From: Euphorbia lathyris
Taxonomy: Eukaryota > Streptophyta > Magnoliopsida > Malpighiales > Euphorbiaceae
Reading direction: 5' to 3'
DNA length: 64,000 bases
NCBI RefSeq assembly: GCF_963576675.1
Contig: NC_088913.1
Coordinates: 24,631,001 to 24,695,000 of the forward strand
Shown here: piece by piece, positions 1-11,324 of the stretch
How positions within the stretch are numbered: position 1 is the stretch's first letter
How the letters are laid out: each line of letters starts with the position of its first letter
The notes under the pieces: generated by a model
The model's database searches: none
What the model was told of the DNA's origin: nothing
What the model saw: the letters and a program-made list of their open reading frames with translations, nothing else
Program-made: the position numbers and the translations under genes

Positions 1-1100
1 CCGTTTTGAACAAAACGTAACTCAGCAAAAGAAGGATCTAGAAGACCTTCGGGAATAACTTCAAGATAAAGCTGCTGAGTAGTCTCGACAAAGCGTACAA
101 GACAGCAGCTGGCAAATGAAAACCTCCAGACAAAGTATTTCTACTTTGGGTAAAGTTCAGACGACACAGTATGCTGTCCAGTTGACTTTACCATAAAAGG
201 AGAGACAGCCTGCTGAGCTGACCGAGGACAGAAGATACACAAATTTGATTGGCCGAGAGCTCTGAGCAAGTCAGGATGACAACGACATGTAGCCGTTTCC
301 CTCCAACGGTTATTTCAAAATTCGAAATGACCGATTCCCAGACGTCTCTATAAATAGAGCCATCAGAAGCTTCACTATATACAGAACTTGATCAAGCCAT
401 TACGCTGACCAAATTTCTACACAAGTTCTGCAAGCAAGAAGCAAAGCAAATCTTACACTATAATTCTTATATCTGTGTAAAAGTCTAGAGTGATTGTTTC
501 AATCGTCTAAAGTGTCTTAGCAAATCTTTGTATAGGACAAAACACTTATCATTTCTAGAGATAGAAAGGAGAGGCTGAGTACTCGGTTATAGTACTCAGC
601 GTGAGATTAGGATTGAGTAGAGGTATAGAGGAAGTTACTCTTGTCATACTCAGTTGCTAAGATTGTAAAAGGTTTGAGGCTCTACCTTTAAAGAGCTCAG
701 TAGAGGATTCGAAATCTCGGAACGTGTTCCGGGGACAGGACGTAGGCTTAGAAGAAGCCGAACCTGGATAAATCTGCTAAGTGAAGTATTTCTTACCTTT
801 AACTCCTTATATATATTGCTTGCTTAAAATAACCAAAAACTGACCAAGTAAAGAGGTCAAGCTGAGTTGTGCGTGTTAAACATCTGAGCTCAGGAATAGA
901 CTCTAAGTGCTATCTCCTGACTCAAGCTAAGAAACTGACCTAGTCACCAGTTGACTAAGCCAGTATCTTGCTGTTTACTCAGCGCCGCTGTTAAAACATT
1001 TTTCCTTAGAAAAAGAAGTCTGCCCTAATTATCAAAAAAGTTTAAATAGTTCCTAACCCCCCCCTTGGAACTATACTTGCAACCTTACAAGGGACCAACA
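1..1100 (+). repeat. 5' LTR of SIRE-A (partial; first ~235 bp off window)
   Basis: Aligns by eye with 1798-3051 and with the LTRs at 45951-47302 and 57674-59017. A promoter-like CTATAAATAGAG lies near 349. The LTR ends GGGACCAACA at 1100. Near the end is a hairpin, ATAGTTCC/GGAACTAT (1046-1074), whose loop holds a run of 8 C. Confidence 0.9.
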
Positions 1101-1250
1101 AAGGCGCTGTCCATAGAGCTGACCAGAGCCGTCCTTACCGACGCCTTTAGGATTCCTCCTCCCGATGCTGACAAAACGGGGGAGAAAGAAGTAGCTAGAA
1201 CACAGCATGAGCTTAGTCAGTCTAAGCAAAAGAAAAAGAAAAAGAAGTAG
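1101..1250 (+). pseudogene. C-terminal remnant of SIRE env-like ORF
   Basis: About 50 codons in frame to a TAG at 1248-1250. It shares the proline-rich stretch, the KTGEKE word and a lysine-rich tail with the end of the env-like ORF at 56435-57181. The upstream part of the ORF is gone because the 5' LTR is joined directly to this tail. No independent function is expected. Confidence 0.75.
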
Positions 1251-1797
1251 GCTAGCTCAGTATATGCTATGTGTAGTCTCTATGTTTGTTTTTCTTTTGT
1301 CTTTCATTGTATACGCTGACTACTTAAAGTAATATCAATACTTGCATCTTTTTATCCAAACAAAACTGAGTTATGAGTTATTATCTATGATGCTAAGTAT
1401 TAAGTTAGTATGTATCTTCAACTACATCAACTATGTATAATGCTAATAAAACTTGTTGATTGTACCCAATGCTGATAACATGTTTGACATTGACTTGTAT
1501 GTTTATATAACATTGTCTTATAAAACTCATTGAACATAAAATTACTCAGCGCCCTCTGAATGCTATAACTTCCGCTTAAACACTGAGTAAAATAGAATAT
1601 GTTCCATGAGCTGACCTATATCTGAAAGCTGACCTTAGACTTACTCGATTAAACCTTCAAATGTTTAGAGTAAAACTAAGTCAGTAGCTCAACCCTTACG
1701 GGGGAGTTTGCTAAGTTATATTAGGTCAACTATCATGGGGGAGCTCAATACTGAGTTCTTCGCTGAATAGTTTTGCCAACATCAAAATGAGGGAGTT
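1251..1797 (+). other. SIRE-A 3' untranslated region with three purine tracts
   Basis: Matches 57182-57673 of the fuller element. Three G-rich tracts occur in series: CGGGGGAGTTT near 1700, TGGGGGAGCTC near 1736 and TGAGGGAGTTT directly before the 3' LTR. The last is the polypurine tract by position and carries a G-to-A change relative to the other copy (TGGGGGAG). Confidence 0.75.
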
Positions 1798-3051
1798 TGT
1801 TGAAACACCTTTCCACATAATTTTGATTTGACAAAATTGTTTAAGTATAATTAAAAACATATTCTAAACACACTAAGTTTAAATGCTTTGATTTATACTA
1901 CTAATGTGTTTGTTCAATGTTGAGTTAAATTGTTTATAAGATACAAAGTTTAAAAGGCCCAAGCCCAATACAGAAGTCAAAGCCCAAGTCAAACAGATTA
2001 AGGCAACTCGGCCCGCGTATGTCAAAACGTTGTCGTTATGGACAAAACGCAACTCAGTGGAAGAAGGATCTAGAAGGCCTTCAGGGAACAACTTCGGGAC
2101 GAAGCTGCTGAGTTGATTCGACAAACAGTACAAGACAGCAGCTGGCTAAGGAAAACTTCCAGACAAAGTGTTTCCACTTTGGGTAAAGTTCAGACGACAC
2201 AGTATGCTGTCTAGTTGACATTACCATAAATGGAGAGACACTCTGCCGAGCTGACCAAAAGCTGACCGAGGATAGAAGATACTCAAATCTGGTTGGCCGG
2301 GAGCTCTGAGCAAGTCAGGATGACAACGACAGGAAGCCGTTTCCCTCCAACGGTTATTTCAAAATTCGAAATGACCGACACCTCAGACGTCTCTATAAAT
2401 AGTGCCATCAGTTGCTTCATTCAAAACAGAACTTGATCAAGCCATTACGCTGACCAAATTTCTACGCAAGTTCTGCAATCAAAAAGCAAAGCAATCTTAC
2501 ACTAAATTTCATATCTTTTGTGTAAAATTCTAGAGTGATTATTCAATCATCTAAGGTGTCTTAGCAATCATTGTTTAGGATAAACACTTATCATTTCTAG
2601 AGATTAGAAAGGAGAGGCTGAGTACTCGGTTATAGTACTCAGTGAGAGATTAGGATTGAGTAGAGGTATAGAGGAAGGTACTCTTATTATACTCAGTTGC
2701 TAATATTGTAAAAGGTTTGATGCTCTACCATTAAAGAGCTCAGTAGAGAATTCGAAATCTCGGAACGTGTTCCGGGGACAGGACGTAGGCTTGGAGGCCG
2801 AACCTGGATAAATGTGCTGAGTTGTGCGCGTTGAATATCCGAGCTCAGGAATAGACTCTAAGTGCTATCTCCTGACTCAAGTAAAGAAACTGACCTAGTC
2901 ACTAGTTGACTAAGCCAGTATCTTGCTATTCACTCAGCGCCGTTGTCCAAACCTTTTTCTTAAGAAAAAGAAGTCTGCCCTAGTTTAAAATTTTTAAATA
3001 GTTCCTAACCCCCCCTTGGAACTATACTTGTAATGTTATAAGGGACCAACA
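1798..3051 (+). repeat. 3' LTR of SIRE-A
   Basis: Starts TGTTGAAACACC and ends GACCAACA, 1254 bp. TATA-like CTATAAATAG lies near 2391. The poly-C hairpin is at 2998-3025 (7 C). The host Tat LTR resumes at 3052, so TCCAT (3052-3056) is the predicted right copy of the target duplication; the left copy is off window. Confidence 0.9.
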
Positions 3052-3453
3052 TCCATCTCCTCACACAAGATCCGCAGGCGAATCGATAGGGCGAATCTCC
3101 AAGGCCATTCGACTCGCTTTCGAAACAGTTGTGCCGATCTCACAATAAATATCATTAATAAGCTGTTAATGAGTTAACGGCCATACTTAAAGAAAACCTG
3201 TAACCGCCATTAATGAGGCATTAATGGGGACTCTCTAGTTGCCAGGGGTTACAACCTTATGACTATATATAGCTCATCCTCTAAGCTATCAAGGTACACA
3301 CACACACTCACTTAACCCTAGAAGCTTTACTTTGTCAATTCAGTTTATCTCTCCATTACACTTACTGACTTTGGCATCAGAGCTTCCCCCCGTCAAACCA
3401 AACGACGCCCCCATAGAGGCGAACCTCAATCGTGAATTCTCCACTAGTCATCA
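3052..3453 (+). repeat. 5' LTR remnant of the Tat element
   Basis: Nearly identical to 20096-20497, the last 402 bp of the 526-bp 3' LTR. The first 124 bp are separated off by the SIRE-A insertion. TATA-like ACTATATATAGC lies near 3262. Ends AGTCATCA, followed by a TTGGTGC stub that may be a truncated primer site. Confidence 0.88.
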
Positions 3454-3462
3454 ATTGGTGCG

Positions 3463-4377
3463 GTGAAGGTGGAAAACAGCCAACACAAGCGGAGCATTTT
3501 ATACCCCGAACCAAAGGGGGGGGGGGAGTACACTAATACCAACAAAAATCCTAAAAATTATTGCAGGTATCATAGGAAGAATGGCCATGACACAGATGCA
3601 TGCTGGGAGTTGGCTAGAGAAATTGAAAAGCTCGTTGAAAGGGGCAAATTGGACCGGTTCCTCCAAAGAGATGGCAAGAAGGACGACGGTGATAGGTCTA
3701 GGGTTGATCAAAAGAAGAAGACTAAAGGGACCATCAACGTCATTGCCGGCAGACCTGGATATCAGCCTATGTTGAAAAAGGCAAAAACCACTGCTCTAGA
3801 TAAAACGTCGCTTAATCGCCCTTTCTCAGATGCAGGTCCAGAAATATCTCCTCATGCAAATGCCTTGGTCATGACTATGATGATAGAGGGCTGGGAGATG
3901 AAAAGAGCTATGATCGACACAGGAAGTTCATGTAATGTCATTACCAGGGGGGTGTTCGCCAAACTTATGGTTGATCCAATCCAGGTGGAAACCACTATAG
4001 TGGACATTCTGGGTGTGACAGGGCACACCATCCAAACAAAAGGCCAGGTAACACTAGATTGTGGGTTGGCAGATGAAGATCAAAGCTGGAGAGGGGATCT
4101 AGAATTCTCCATCCTGGACGGACAGTTAGCTTACAATGTAATCCTTGGTCGACCTTTTATCTCCGAAGCCGTAGCTCTCATCTCCATTCGACACTTAGCT
4201 ATTTACATCCCCACAGCCGGAGGAGGTGTAATGATTCGAGGAAGTCAAAAAGTGGCTCAGGAAACATACTCTGCATCTCTGGCGATTCGCCCGCAGTCTA
4301 AGGATGAAGACGAGGAGGATCTCGTCACAATGGCCTTAGGAGAGACAGAGATGTATCTCATGGCGGATGAAAAGTAG
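3463..4377 (+). pseudogene. Tat gag C-terminal part and aspartic protease
   Basis: Open for 304 codons from near the LTR. Residues about 32-60 hold the gag zinc-binding pattern C-x-x-H-x4-GH-x4-C with a following helix, typical of Tat gag. The protease follows, with its active-site DTGSS near residue 152 and the later ILGRPF motif near 228. The N-terminal gag domain is missing: only about 10 bp separate this ORF from the LTR. The reading frame ends at TAG (4375-4377), but the reverse transcriptase continues in the same frame at 4378, so the stop interrupts a single gag-pol frame. A nonsense mutation is the simplest reading; programmed readthrough cannot be excluded. Confidence 0.85.
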
Positions 4378-6733
4378 GTACGCTTGGCAAAAGGGCTAAA
4401 GGGAGAAATCAAAGAAGCAATTACTAAAGTTCTCTATGAGTCAGAAGATGTCTTTGCATGGAAAGATGAGATTCTCCCCAGAATTAGTCCAGATGTGATC
4501 ACTCACAAGCTCAATATAGACAAAGACGCGATCCCAGTGGCACAAAAGCGGCGAAACCACGGCCTTGAAAGACAAAAGGTGATAGAGGAAGAGATCACCA
4601 AGCTCAAACGAGCGGATGCCATCGAGGAAGTACTTTATACACAGTGGCTGGCGAACGTAGTCCTTGTTAAAAAGGCGGGCGGATCATATCGCATGTGTAT
4701 TGACTTCACGGATCTTAACAAAGCTTGTCCCAAAGACAACTATCCTTTGCCCTGTATTGATATCCTTGTAGACGGAACGGCTGGACATGCCATGTACTCC
4801 TTCACAGACGTAAAATCAAGTTATCATCAAATTCCGATGGAACCTTCTGATAGAATCAAAACATCATTCGTGACTCATCAGGCCACCTATTGCTTCAAAG
4901 TCATGCCCTTCGGGCTCAAGAATGCAGGTGCCACATATCAGCGGATGATGAACAAAATATTTGGGGAAAGCAAAGGTGATAACTTCTCCATCTATGTAGA
5001 TGACATGATCATAAAAAGTTCCACTGTGGAAAGGCATGCTGAGGATATTAAGGAGGTACTGGGCGTACTCCGACATCACAACATCAAACTGAATCCAGAA
5101 AAATGTACCTTTGGTGCAACGTATGGAAAGTTCTTGGGATTCATGATTAGCCAAAAAGGTGTTAGCCCCAACCTAGACAAGGTTAGAGCGGTCTTGGAGA
5201 TGCAAGCACTAAAGAATATTAGGGAGGTACAACGACTCAATGGCCGAATCGTAGCCTTGGGCAGGTTTATCTCCTGTTCGGCCCGTAGATGTCAACCCTT
5301 CTATGAGGTGATCAAGAAACAAAAGGCGTTTGACTGGAATGAGGATTGCAAAGAAGCCTTTGAGGGAATCAAACGATTTCTCACCGAGCCACCTTTAATG
5401 AGCCGACCCATGACTGGTGAGAGTCTGTACATGTATGTCTCGGTTACGGACAAAGCTATTTGTACAGTTATGATACAAAAAGAGGACGGCCAACAGTATC
5501 CAATCTATTACGTGAGTAAAGTATTAAAGGATGCAGAAACTCGATATTCCAAACTTGATAAAATGGCACTGGCCGTTGTCACCACAGCAATCCGCCTAAG
5601 GCCCTACTTCCAGGCGCATACCGTCATCGTACGGACCAGTATACCCATGAGGAAGGTATTACAAAAGCCTGACACTTCGGGAAGGTTGATGGAATGGGCC
5701 ATTCGCCTCGGAGAATTTGATGTACGGTATGAGAGCAGATACGCCTTAAAGAGTCAAGTCTTGGCAGACTTCGTGAATGAATTCACTGAAGAGGGAATGA
5801 ATCTCCCCAAATCTCAGGTTGAGGAATGGACAATGTATACCGATGGAGCCTCTTCCGCAGAAGGCGCAGGCATAGGCGTCGTGATCCAAGGTCCACAGTA
5901 CATAACGCTACGGTATGCCGCCAAATTAGATTTCCTTGCAACTAACAATGCCGCGGAATACGAGGCCTTGATATTGGGGCTACGCCTGCTAAAGGAAATC
6001 ACTCCCGAGCGGATTGTGATCTACAGTGACTCTAAGTTAATGGTCAATCAAGTGATCAAAAACTACGAGGTAAAGGATGATGTTTTGGCCAAATACGTTG
6101 CGGAAGTTAAAAAACTGTTGGATCACCTTGAAGTGAAGGAGACTAAATGGGAGTTGATCCATGTACCTCGAGGATCAAACACGGAGGCGAATCACCTGGC
6201 TAAAATGGCTTCCAGTAATGATAGTTGGACGGATCCTCAATGTCCTTTCGAAATCAAAGCAGCTCCCGCCTTTGTCTTTGAAGAGGTATCAATACTTGCG
6301 ATAGTCGAAAAGGATTGGAGATTCGCAATTCGCCAGTATCTGGTCGAGGGAGCCTTGCCCACAGAAAAGGAAGAGGCGCGACGGATAGTCAGGAAAGCTG
6401 TTTATTTCTCCATGATCAATGATGGCCTTTACAGAAAATCTTTTAGCCATCCTTGGTTGAAATGCATTTTGCCAGAAGAAGGGCTACGGATCCTCAAAAA
6501 GCTGCACGAAGGCGCATGTGGAGCCCATGAGGCATCCGCTGCTATCCTAAAGAAATCAAGGTTAGTAGGATTTTATTGGCCTACAGCGGAGCTTGATGCA
6601 CAGAAATTGGTGGAGTCTTGCCACAACTGTCAGATTCGTGCAAATGAGTCACATACCGCCAAACACCTCCAGAGGCCCATCATCGAAGGACGACCCTTCG
6701 CCGTATGGGGGATAGACATTGTTGGCCCATTTC
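4378..6733 (+). pseudogene. Tat pol: reverse transcriptase, two RNase H domains, integrase N-terminus
   Basis: The reverse transcriptase carries the intact catalytic YVDDM (4993-5007). The usual gypsy RNase H follows (about 5380-5790). A second RNase H begins near 5827 with YTDGASS and NNAAEYEA, the archaeal-type domain described for the Tat lineage. The integrase zinc domain (H-x-H then CHNC near 6622) precedes the first catalytic Asp in GIDIVGPF. At 6734 a copia element interrupts the frame; the codons past that point are copia LTR. Integrase continues at 16047. Length and domain order are normal, so this was a working polyprotein before the insertion. Confidence 0.9.
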
Positions 6734-8805
6734 TGTTGGGGTTTAGTGTCCTATAGACAATTGTTGCAGGATACAAACTTATTGTAAATGAATTGTTCTT
6801 TATATCATTTGTTTTAATAAGATATATGTTTTATAACTATATAAAGGCAATCCCTTTTAAAGCACTAAATAAAGTCTAATAAAAGGAAATCCGTAAGTTT
6901 GTTTAAAGTGATTATAAAGTGTTCATACAAGCATGAAGTGAGACAAAACTTTATAATAAACTAATAAACTTAAAACCACCCCAAGTCAAGTGATATGTTT
7001 AGGATTGATATATCACTGTTGAGACTTGTATGTAACAATGTCTTCTGTCCGACAGAAAGCTGGTCTCACAAGCTTCACATATATAGATATCTGGACAGTT
7101 ACATAGATCCGGTGAAACGTTGTTCATTAGGATTGGGGATCCGACTTGAGATAACAGGATGGGTAGATTCATCCTTGTCACCTATTCATCTCATTGGTAT
7201 TAATAGGTATAACTAATCCTCAGACTCAAAGGAATGTTAATTGGTCATCCTGAATTACTGAATGTGAGACTTTGATCGCGTGGTCCCACGATCCTTAACA
7301 GAGATGACTCTGGGGTGTGAACTGCAAAGGTTGGGTGTCACATGAGGTAATGTCAGGATAGTTATACATTGGATTGAGCATTTATCACTCCCGATGAATG
7401 GGAGATACATCCAAGGATCGCTTGTGGAAGACTCGACTCTAAACCCTTGCAAGGTGATAGCTTAAGAGTAGAAATTCGGATTTCACTTAACCTATCTTTT
7501 GAGTTGACTCGGCCAATAACAAGTAAAATGAACGTCTCGCTATATGTGACTTGACATTACCCATAGTCATAAGATTCAGTTCAAGGATGTAGTTGATAAA
7601 GGATCGTATTATACCGTAACTAATACGGAAGGGTTAACGACAGAATCAACCTGTCTTCTTAACGGACTCTGGGGGAATGATTATGGACTTGCCAATAACA
7701 TACTCTGTACATCATTCCGTTATGCAAGGGATTAAATATAATTCTTGAAGAAATTAATTTAATAGGTTGCATACGGCCAGAAGTAGTAAGGACCTAATGG
7801 ATCACACATAAGACTTGGAACCAAAAGGAGAGATGGATATGATTAATAGATGGAAGCCCAAAATTAAGCCCAGTAAGGCACAATTACATGGAGGGGCCGA
7901 AATTTATATGTATTTGAGTAAGGAATTAATTTATTCCATTCATTCTAATTTGATTAGGATTGTGAAATTAAATTAATTAAGAGATAATCAAGTTAGGAGT
8001 TTTAATTAGATTAATATACTCCTATTATTATCTAACTAGGTTATTTATTATTATCCTAATTATATTAGATATATAGTAAGATAATAATTAGAAATCCTAT
8101 TCCGAATTGGATTCCTATTAAGTAACCTATTCCTATCTAACTAGGGTTTAGATACAAGCAAATATATATACCCCTCCAACATGTGAATTTCGACCTAAGC
8201 CTCTACCCTCCCCTAAAGTGATTTTCGAAATTGCTTAGTTAGAGAGAGAAAAGAATTCCCATCCCCAAGTTCGTGGACAAGAATTCATTCGGCATTCCAT
8301 CGATTGATTAATCTAATTCATCCCTCTTTCTCCTTGATCTTGTGTTGGTTAATTCGAGGTAATCTATTTTGGTTACATCTCATAAGGGTTGATTCTAATT
8401 TAACCTCACCGTGTTCACGAAAGAAGAAAAACAATCAAAAGGGAGAAATTCGTTTTTCTTCGCCTACATCAGGTCAGTTCACTATTTCGAGGATTCCCGG
8501 AGATTGAACCGTCGGATCGTCGCGATTTTTGGACAGTAGCTTCTAGACATATTCTTCCACGTTTCCACCGAAGGGATTGTCGTTCGGAGGTCTGGAAGGT
8601 CTGTTTCGAATAGGGGCAGATTGGTAAACAGTTTACCTCTCCTTTGAAGTTGTGGGCACTTCGTTTGCAACGGTAGATTGATCAACGAAAGGTATTTCTT
8701 CTTATTCCTCTTTATATGAAATAACGATTAACGGTCCTATGGTTAAAAGGAAGTAGGCTAAAATTTTTATATTTTCGCTGCTATACCTTAGCCCTATTTC
8801 CAACA
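6734..8805 (+). repeat. 5' LTR of copia-B
   Basis: Starts TGTTGGGGTTTAG, ends ATTTCCAACA. An AAATATATATACCCC motif near 8160 is the best promoter candidate and is followed by the presumed transcribed R-U5 part. The several short ORFs inside are not conserved proteins. A diverged partial copy lies at 20706-21500. Confidence 0.95.
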
Positions 8806-8806
8806 G

Positions 8807-8818
8807 TGGTATCAGAGC
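8807..8818 (+). promoter_or_regulatory. Primer binding site, initiator Met tRNA type
   Basis: TGGTATCAGAGC, complementary to the 3' end of plant initiator methionine tRNA, one base after the 5' LTR. It primes first-strand synthesis in copia elements. Confidence 0.95.
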
Positions 8819-10422
8819 CATCGTTAAATCCGTTATTTCATATATGAAATTTAGAAGCTTTCAATAGGATTGAATGAATATTTATGGTTAGGATTAATTA
8901 ACAAATTGTTTGGTTAATTAATTCTAAAGATAAATAAGTGAAATAGATTATGCGTATGTTCCTAATTATTTCGGTTGATAATCATTATAACAAAATCTAT
9001 TAGTTTTATGGTTAGATTAATAAAATTAGTTTTATTGATTCTAAAGATAAAATGGAAAGCTATTGTAGTTTTTCCTATTTCTGAAAATCGCTTTTCAACC
9101 GTATTGAAAATCTGATATATATATGAAATTTAAAATTAGTTTTGAATATAAAATATATATATATATATGTTTCGGAAATTAATAGTTCTCTGTTTTGATT
9201 ATCGAATGAAAATTCGTTTAAAAGTTTGTTTTTACCAAGTTGTAAATCAAAGCGTTAAATGAATTGAAATCAAAATAATTGGGACATGCATAATTGAAGT
9301 TTTGTATGGTTATATTAATCTAAGAATTAATATAAAGATGCAAAACGGTTAGAAGTAAAATTAGATGGGAATTAATTTGATGAGTTAATTTGATTAACAT
9401 AAATATTACATAAATAAGTTATGTAATCAACCAATTAAATTTATTTAATTGAGTCTTTGCATGTTTGGAGTTATGGACATATTTGGACCCTCTTTTATTC
9501 TTTTGGTATTTTTGAAATAGGGCCTGCGCTTCCTGCCTTTCTACTATCTATTGTAATTTCTCTTCCCATCTATTCCCTTCAATTTCGATTGAAGTTTTCT
9601 TTAGTAGTATAGAAAATTAATATGTAATTTTCAAGGCGCCATGGAGAAGACGGAGGACCTAAAGAGAAATATGTAATAGTTAGTATTTCCTTAGGTTTGG
9701 CCTTTTATTCCGTCTCTGGCTCGACGGAATAATTTAGATAATATGTCCATAACGCCAATGTATGTGTGAATGTGTCTGATGTATGCTAAAGCAAATCAAG
9801 ACTAAGTTAGATTATGAGACTTAAATAAAAATCCCTCATTAAAAGTTAAGTAAATAAATAAGTTATTAAAATCGGTTGCCCCTCCCTAATATTATAATTC
9901 AGCCGGCAGTACTGGGGGCCTTTGGGTTGTTGGCAAAAGTCAAGCTCGGGGTCTTATGGTAACACCTGGATTATCGAAAATAGTTATTTCATGAATATGG
10001 GGTAATACTTAAATTAGAGTATGACAATTGGTTGGCAAAAGTCATGTTGTTCATACACTAATGGGCAAAATGGTTGGGATTAATATGAATGACATATTAG
10101 TTACTAATGTGGTTAGTAACCCAATAACCTAGGAGTCACATTCGAGATGTGATTGATTGAATGAATCTACCTAATGAATGAGACTAGTTTGTTGGCTAAA
10201 GTTAAGGCGAAATCTCAGGAGTTAGGATCCTAGCTCACTAAAGGATTTGTGAAATTCTTCGAATTAATATGGAGGGTTATTAATTTGGCAAAATAGTGGG
10301 AGCAATCTGAAATAAATTAAAATGCCTATAATTTTAGATTGTTACACTTTAAAACAAATGAATAACATACGTTTACTCTTTCTCACTCCCAGGTTTTGTT
10401 TAAACACTCACTCTTGAAAATC
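8819..10422 (+). other. Long untranslated leader of copia-B
   Basis: About 1.6 kb of AT-rich sequence between primer site and gag with no long ORF. It contains a short (AT)n run near 9150 and, from 9900 to 10220, several loose copies of a GTTGGCAAAAGTC-like word. No clear regulatory element otherwise. Confidence 0.6.
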
Positions 10423-11217
10423 ATGACTAAAACCAATCTGCAAAACATTCTTACCGATAACAAGTTGAATGGTTCAAACTTCACCGACTGGTTTCGTAAC
10501 CTCAAAATTGTTTTGAAGTTCGAGAAAATTGGGTATGTACTTGATACACCGATACCCCCTATCCCGGAAGATGATGCTCCCATCGAGGAAATTGATGCTT
10601 ACCAGAAGCACAAGGCTGATGATGATCATGCCGGTTGCATCATACTTGCATCGATGACGTCGGAATTACAAAGGCAACATGAGGAGATGGATGCCTATTC
10701 CGTCATCATGCACCTAAAGGAACTGTTTGGGAAACAGACCAGGTGCGAACGCTACGAGATATCCAAATTGCTATATCGTTGCCGGATGCAAGAGGGCACA
10801 TCAGTCATGACATATTGTGTCAAGATGATTGGCTACATTACCAAACTTTCTAGTATTGGATTTGCGATGGATAACGAATTGAGCATATACTTAATTCTTC
10901 AATCCCTCACAGAGAGTTATTCACAGTTCATTATGAACTATCAGATGAATGACTTGCAAACCTCTTTTGAAGAGCTTGCAAATATGCTCAAGTCAGTTGA
11001 GCCCAATATAAAGAAAGGTAAGAAAGCCGTGCCCAACAAAACTAAGGGAAAGGAAGTGAAGAAGCCCAAAGGAGAGTGCCACTTCTGTGGTGAAGAAAGG
11101 CATTGGAAAAGAAACTGTTTGGTGTACCTAGCTACCCTCAAGAAGGGAAAAAGCCGGTACTCCAACATCTGGTATGTTCTATATTTCGATAAAGAACAAA
11201 CATTGCGATTTTTATAG
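10423..11217 (+). CDS. copia-B gag (nucleocapsid protein)
   Basis: An upstream ATG exists at 10396, but the one at 10423 gives the usual copia gag start (MTKTNLQN, then LNGSNFTDW). Residues 1-190 form the UBN2-type gag domain. The zinc knuckle CHFCGEERHWKRNC lies near 11078, with the C-x2-C-x4-H-x4-C spacing intact. Soon after it the frame runs into unrelated sequence and stops at 11215. The whole protease region, normally carrying DTG or DSG, is absent, which indicates an internal deletion near 11150. Gag binds element RNA and builds the particle; without protease in cis it would not be matured. Confidence 0.88.
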   Translation: MTKTNLQNILTDNKLNGSNFTDWFRNLKIVLKFEKIGYVLDTPIPPIPEDDAPIEEIDAYQKHKADDDHAGCIILASMTSELQRQHEEMDAYSVIMHLKELFGKQTRCERYEISKLLYRCRMQEGTSVMTYCVKMIGYITKLSSIGFAMDNELSIYLILQSLTESYSQFIMNYQMNDLQTSFEELANMLKSVEPNIKKGKKAVPNKTKGKEVKKPKGECHFCGEERHWKRNCLVYLATLKKGKSRYSNIWYVLYFDKEQTLRFL

Positions 11218-11324
11218 AGATGGGATTTTCTATTTTTCAGGAATATCACAAAATGGGGTTTATGTGTTAGATTTCTGTTTTCGCAATTGATACCAAAAGA
11301 CATAAGCTAGATAATTCAACTTGC

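Larger units (their letters stand above)
1..3051 (+). mobile_element. Internally deleted SIRE/Maximus-type copia element (SIRE-A), left end outside window
   Basis: Two direct copies of one LTR family (1-1100 and 1798-3051) flank only about 700 bp of internal sequence. That internal part matches the last codons of the env-like ORF and the 3' untranslated region of the fuller element at 45951-59017. The primer site, gag and pol are all missing: base 1101 joins the 5' LTR directly to env-like sequence, where the fuller copy has a TGGTATCAGAGC primer site. The element sits inside the 5' LTR of the Tat element, which resumes at 3052. Seen: LTR pairing and homology. Inferred: a deletion derivative, mobile only with help from another copy. 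Confidence 0.88.

Noticed and set aside
8819..10422. Leader intron ending at CTCACTCCCAG near 10391
   Set aside because: An acceptor-like site is visible but no convincing donor or coding evidence supports splicing.
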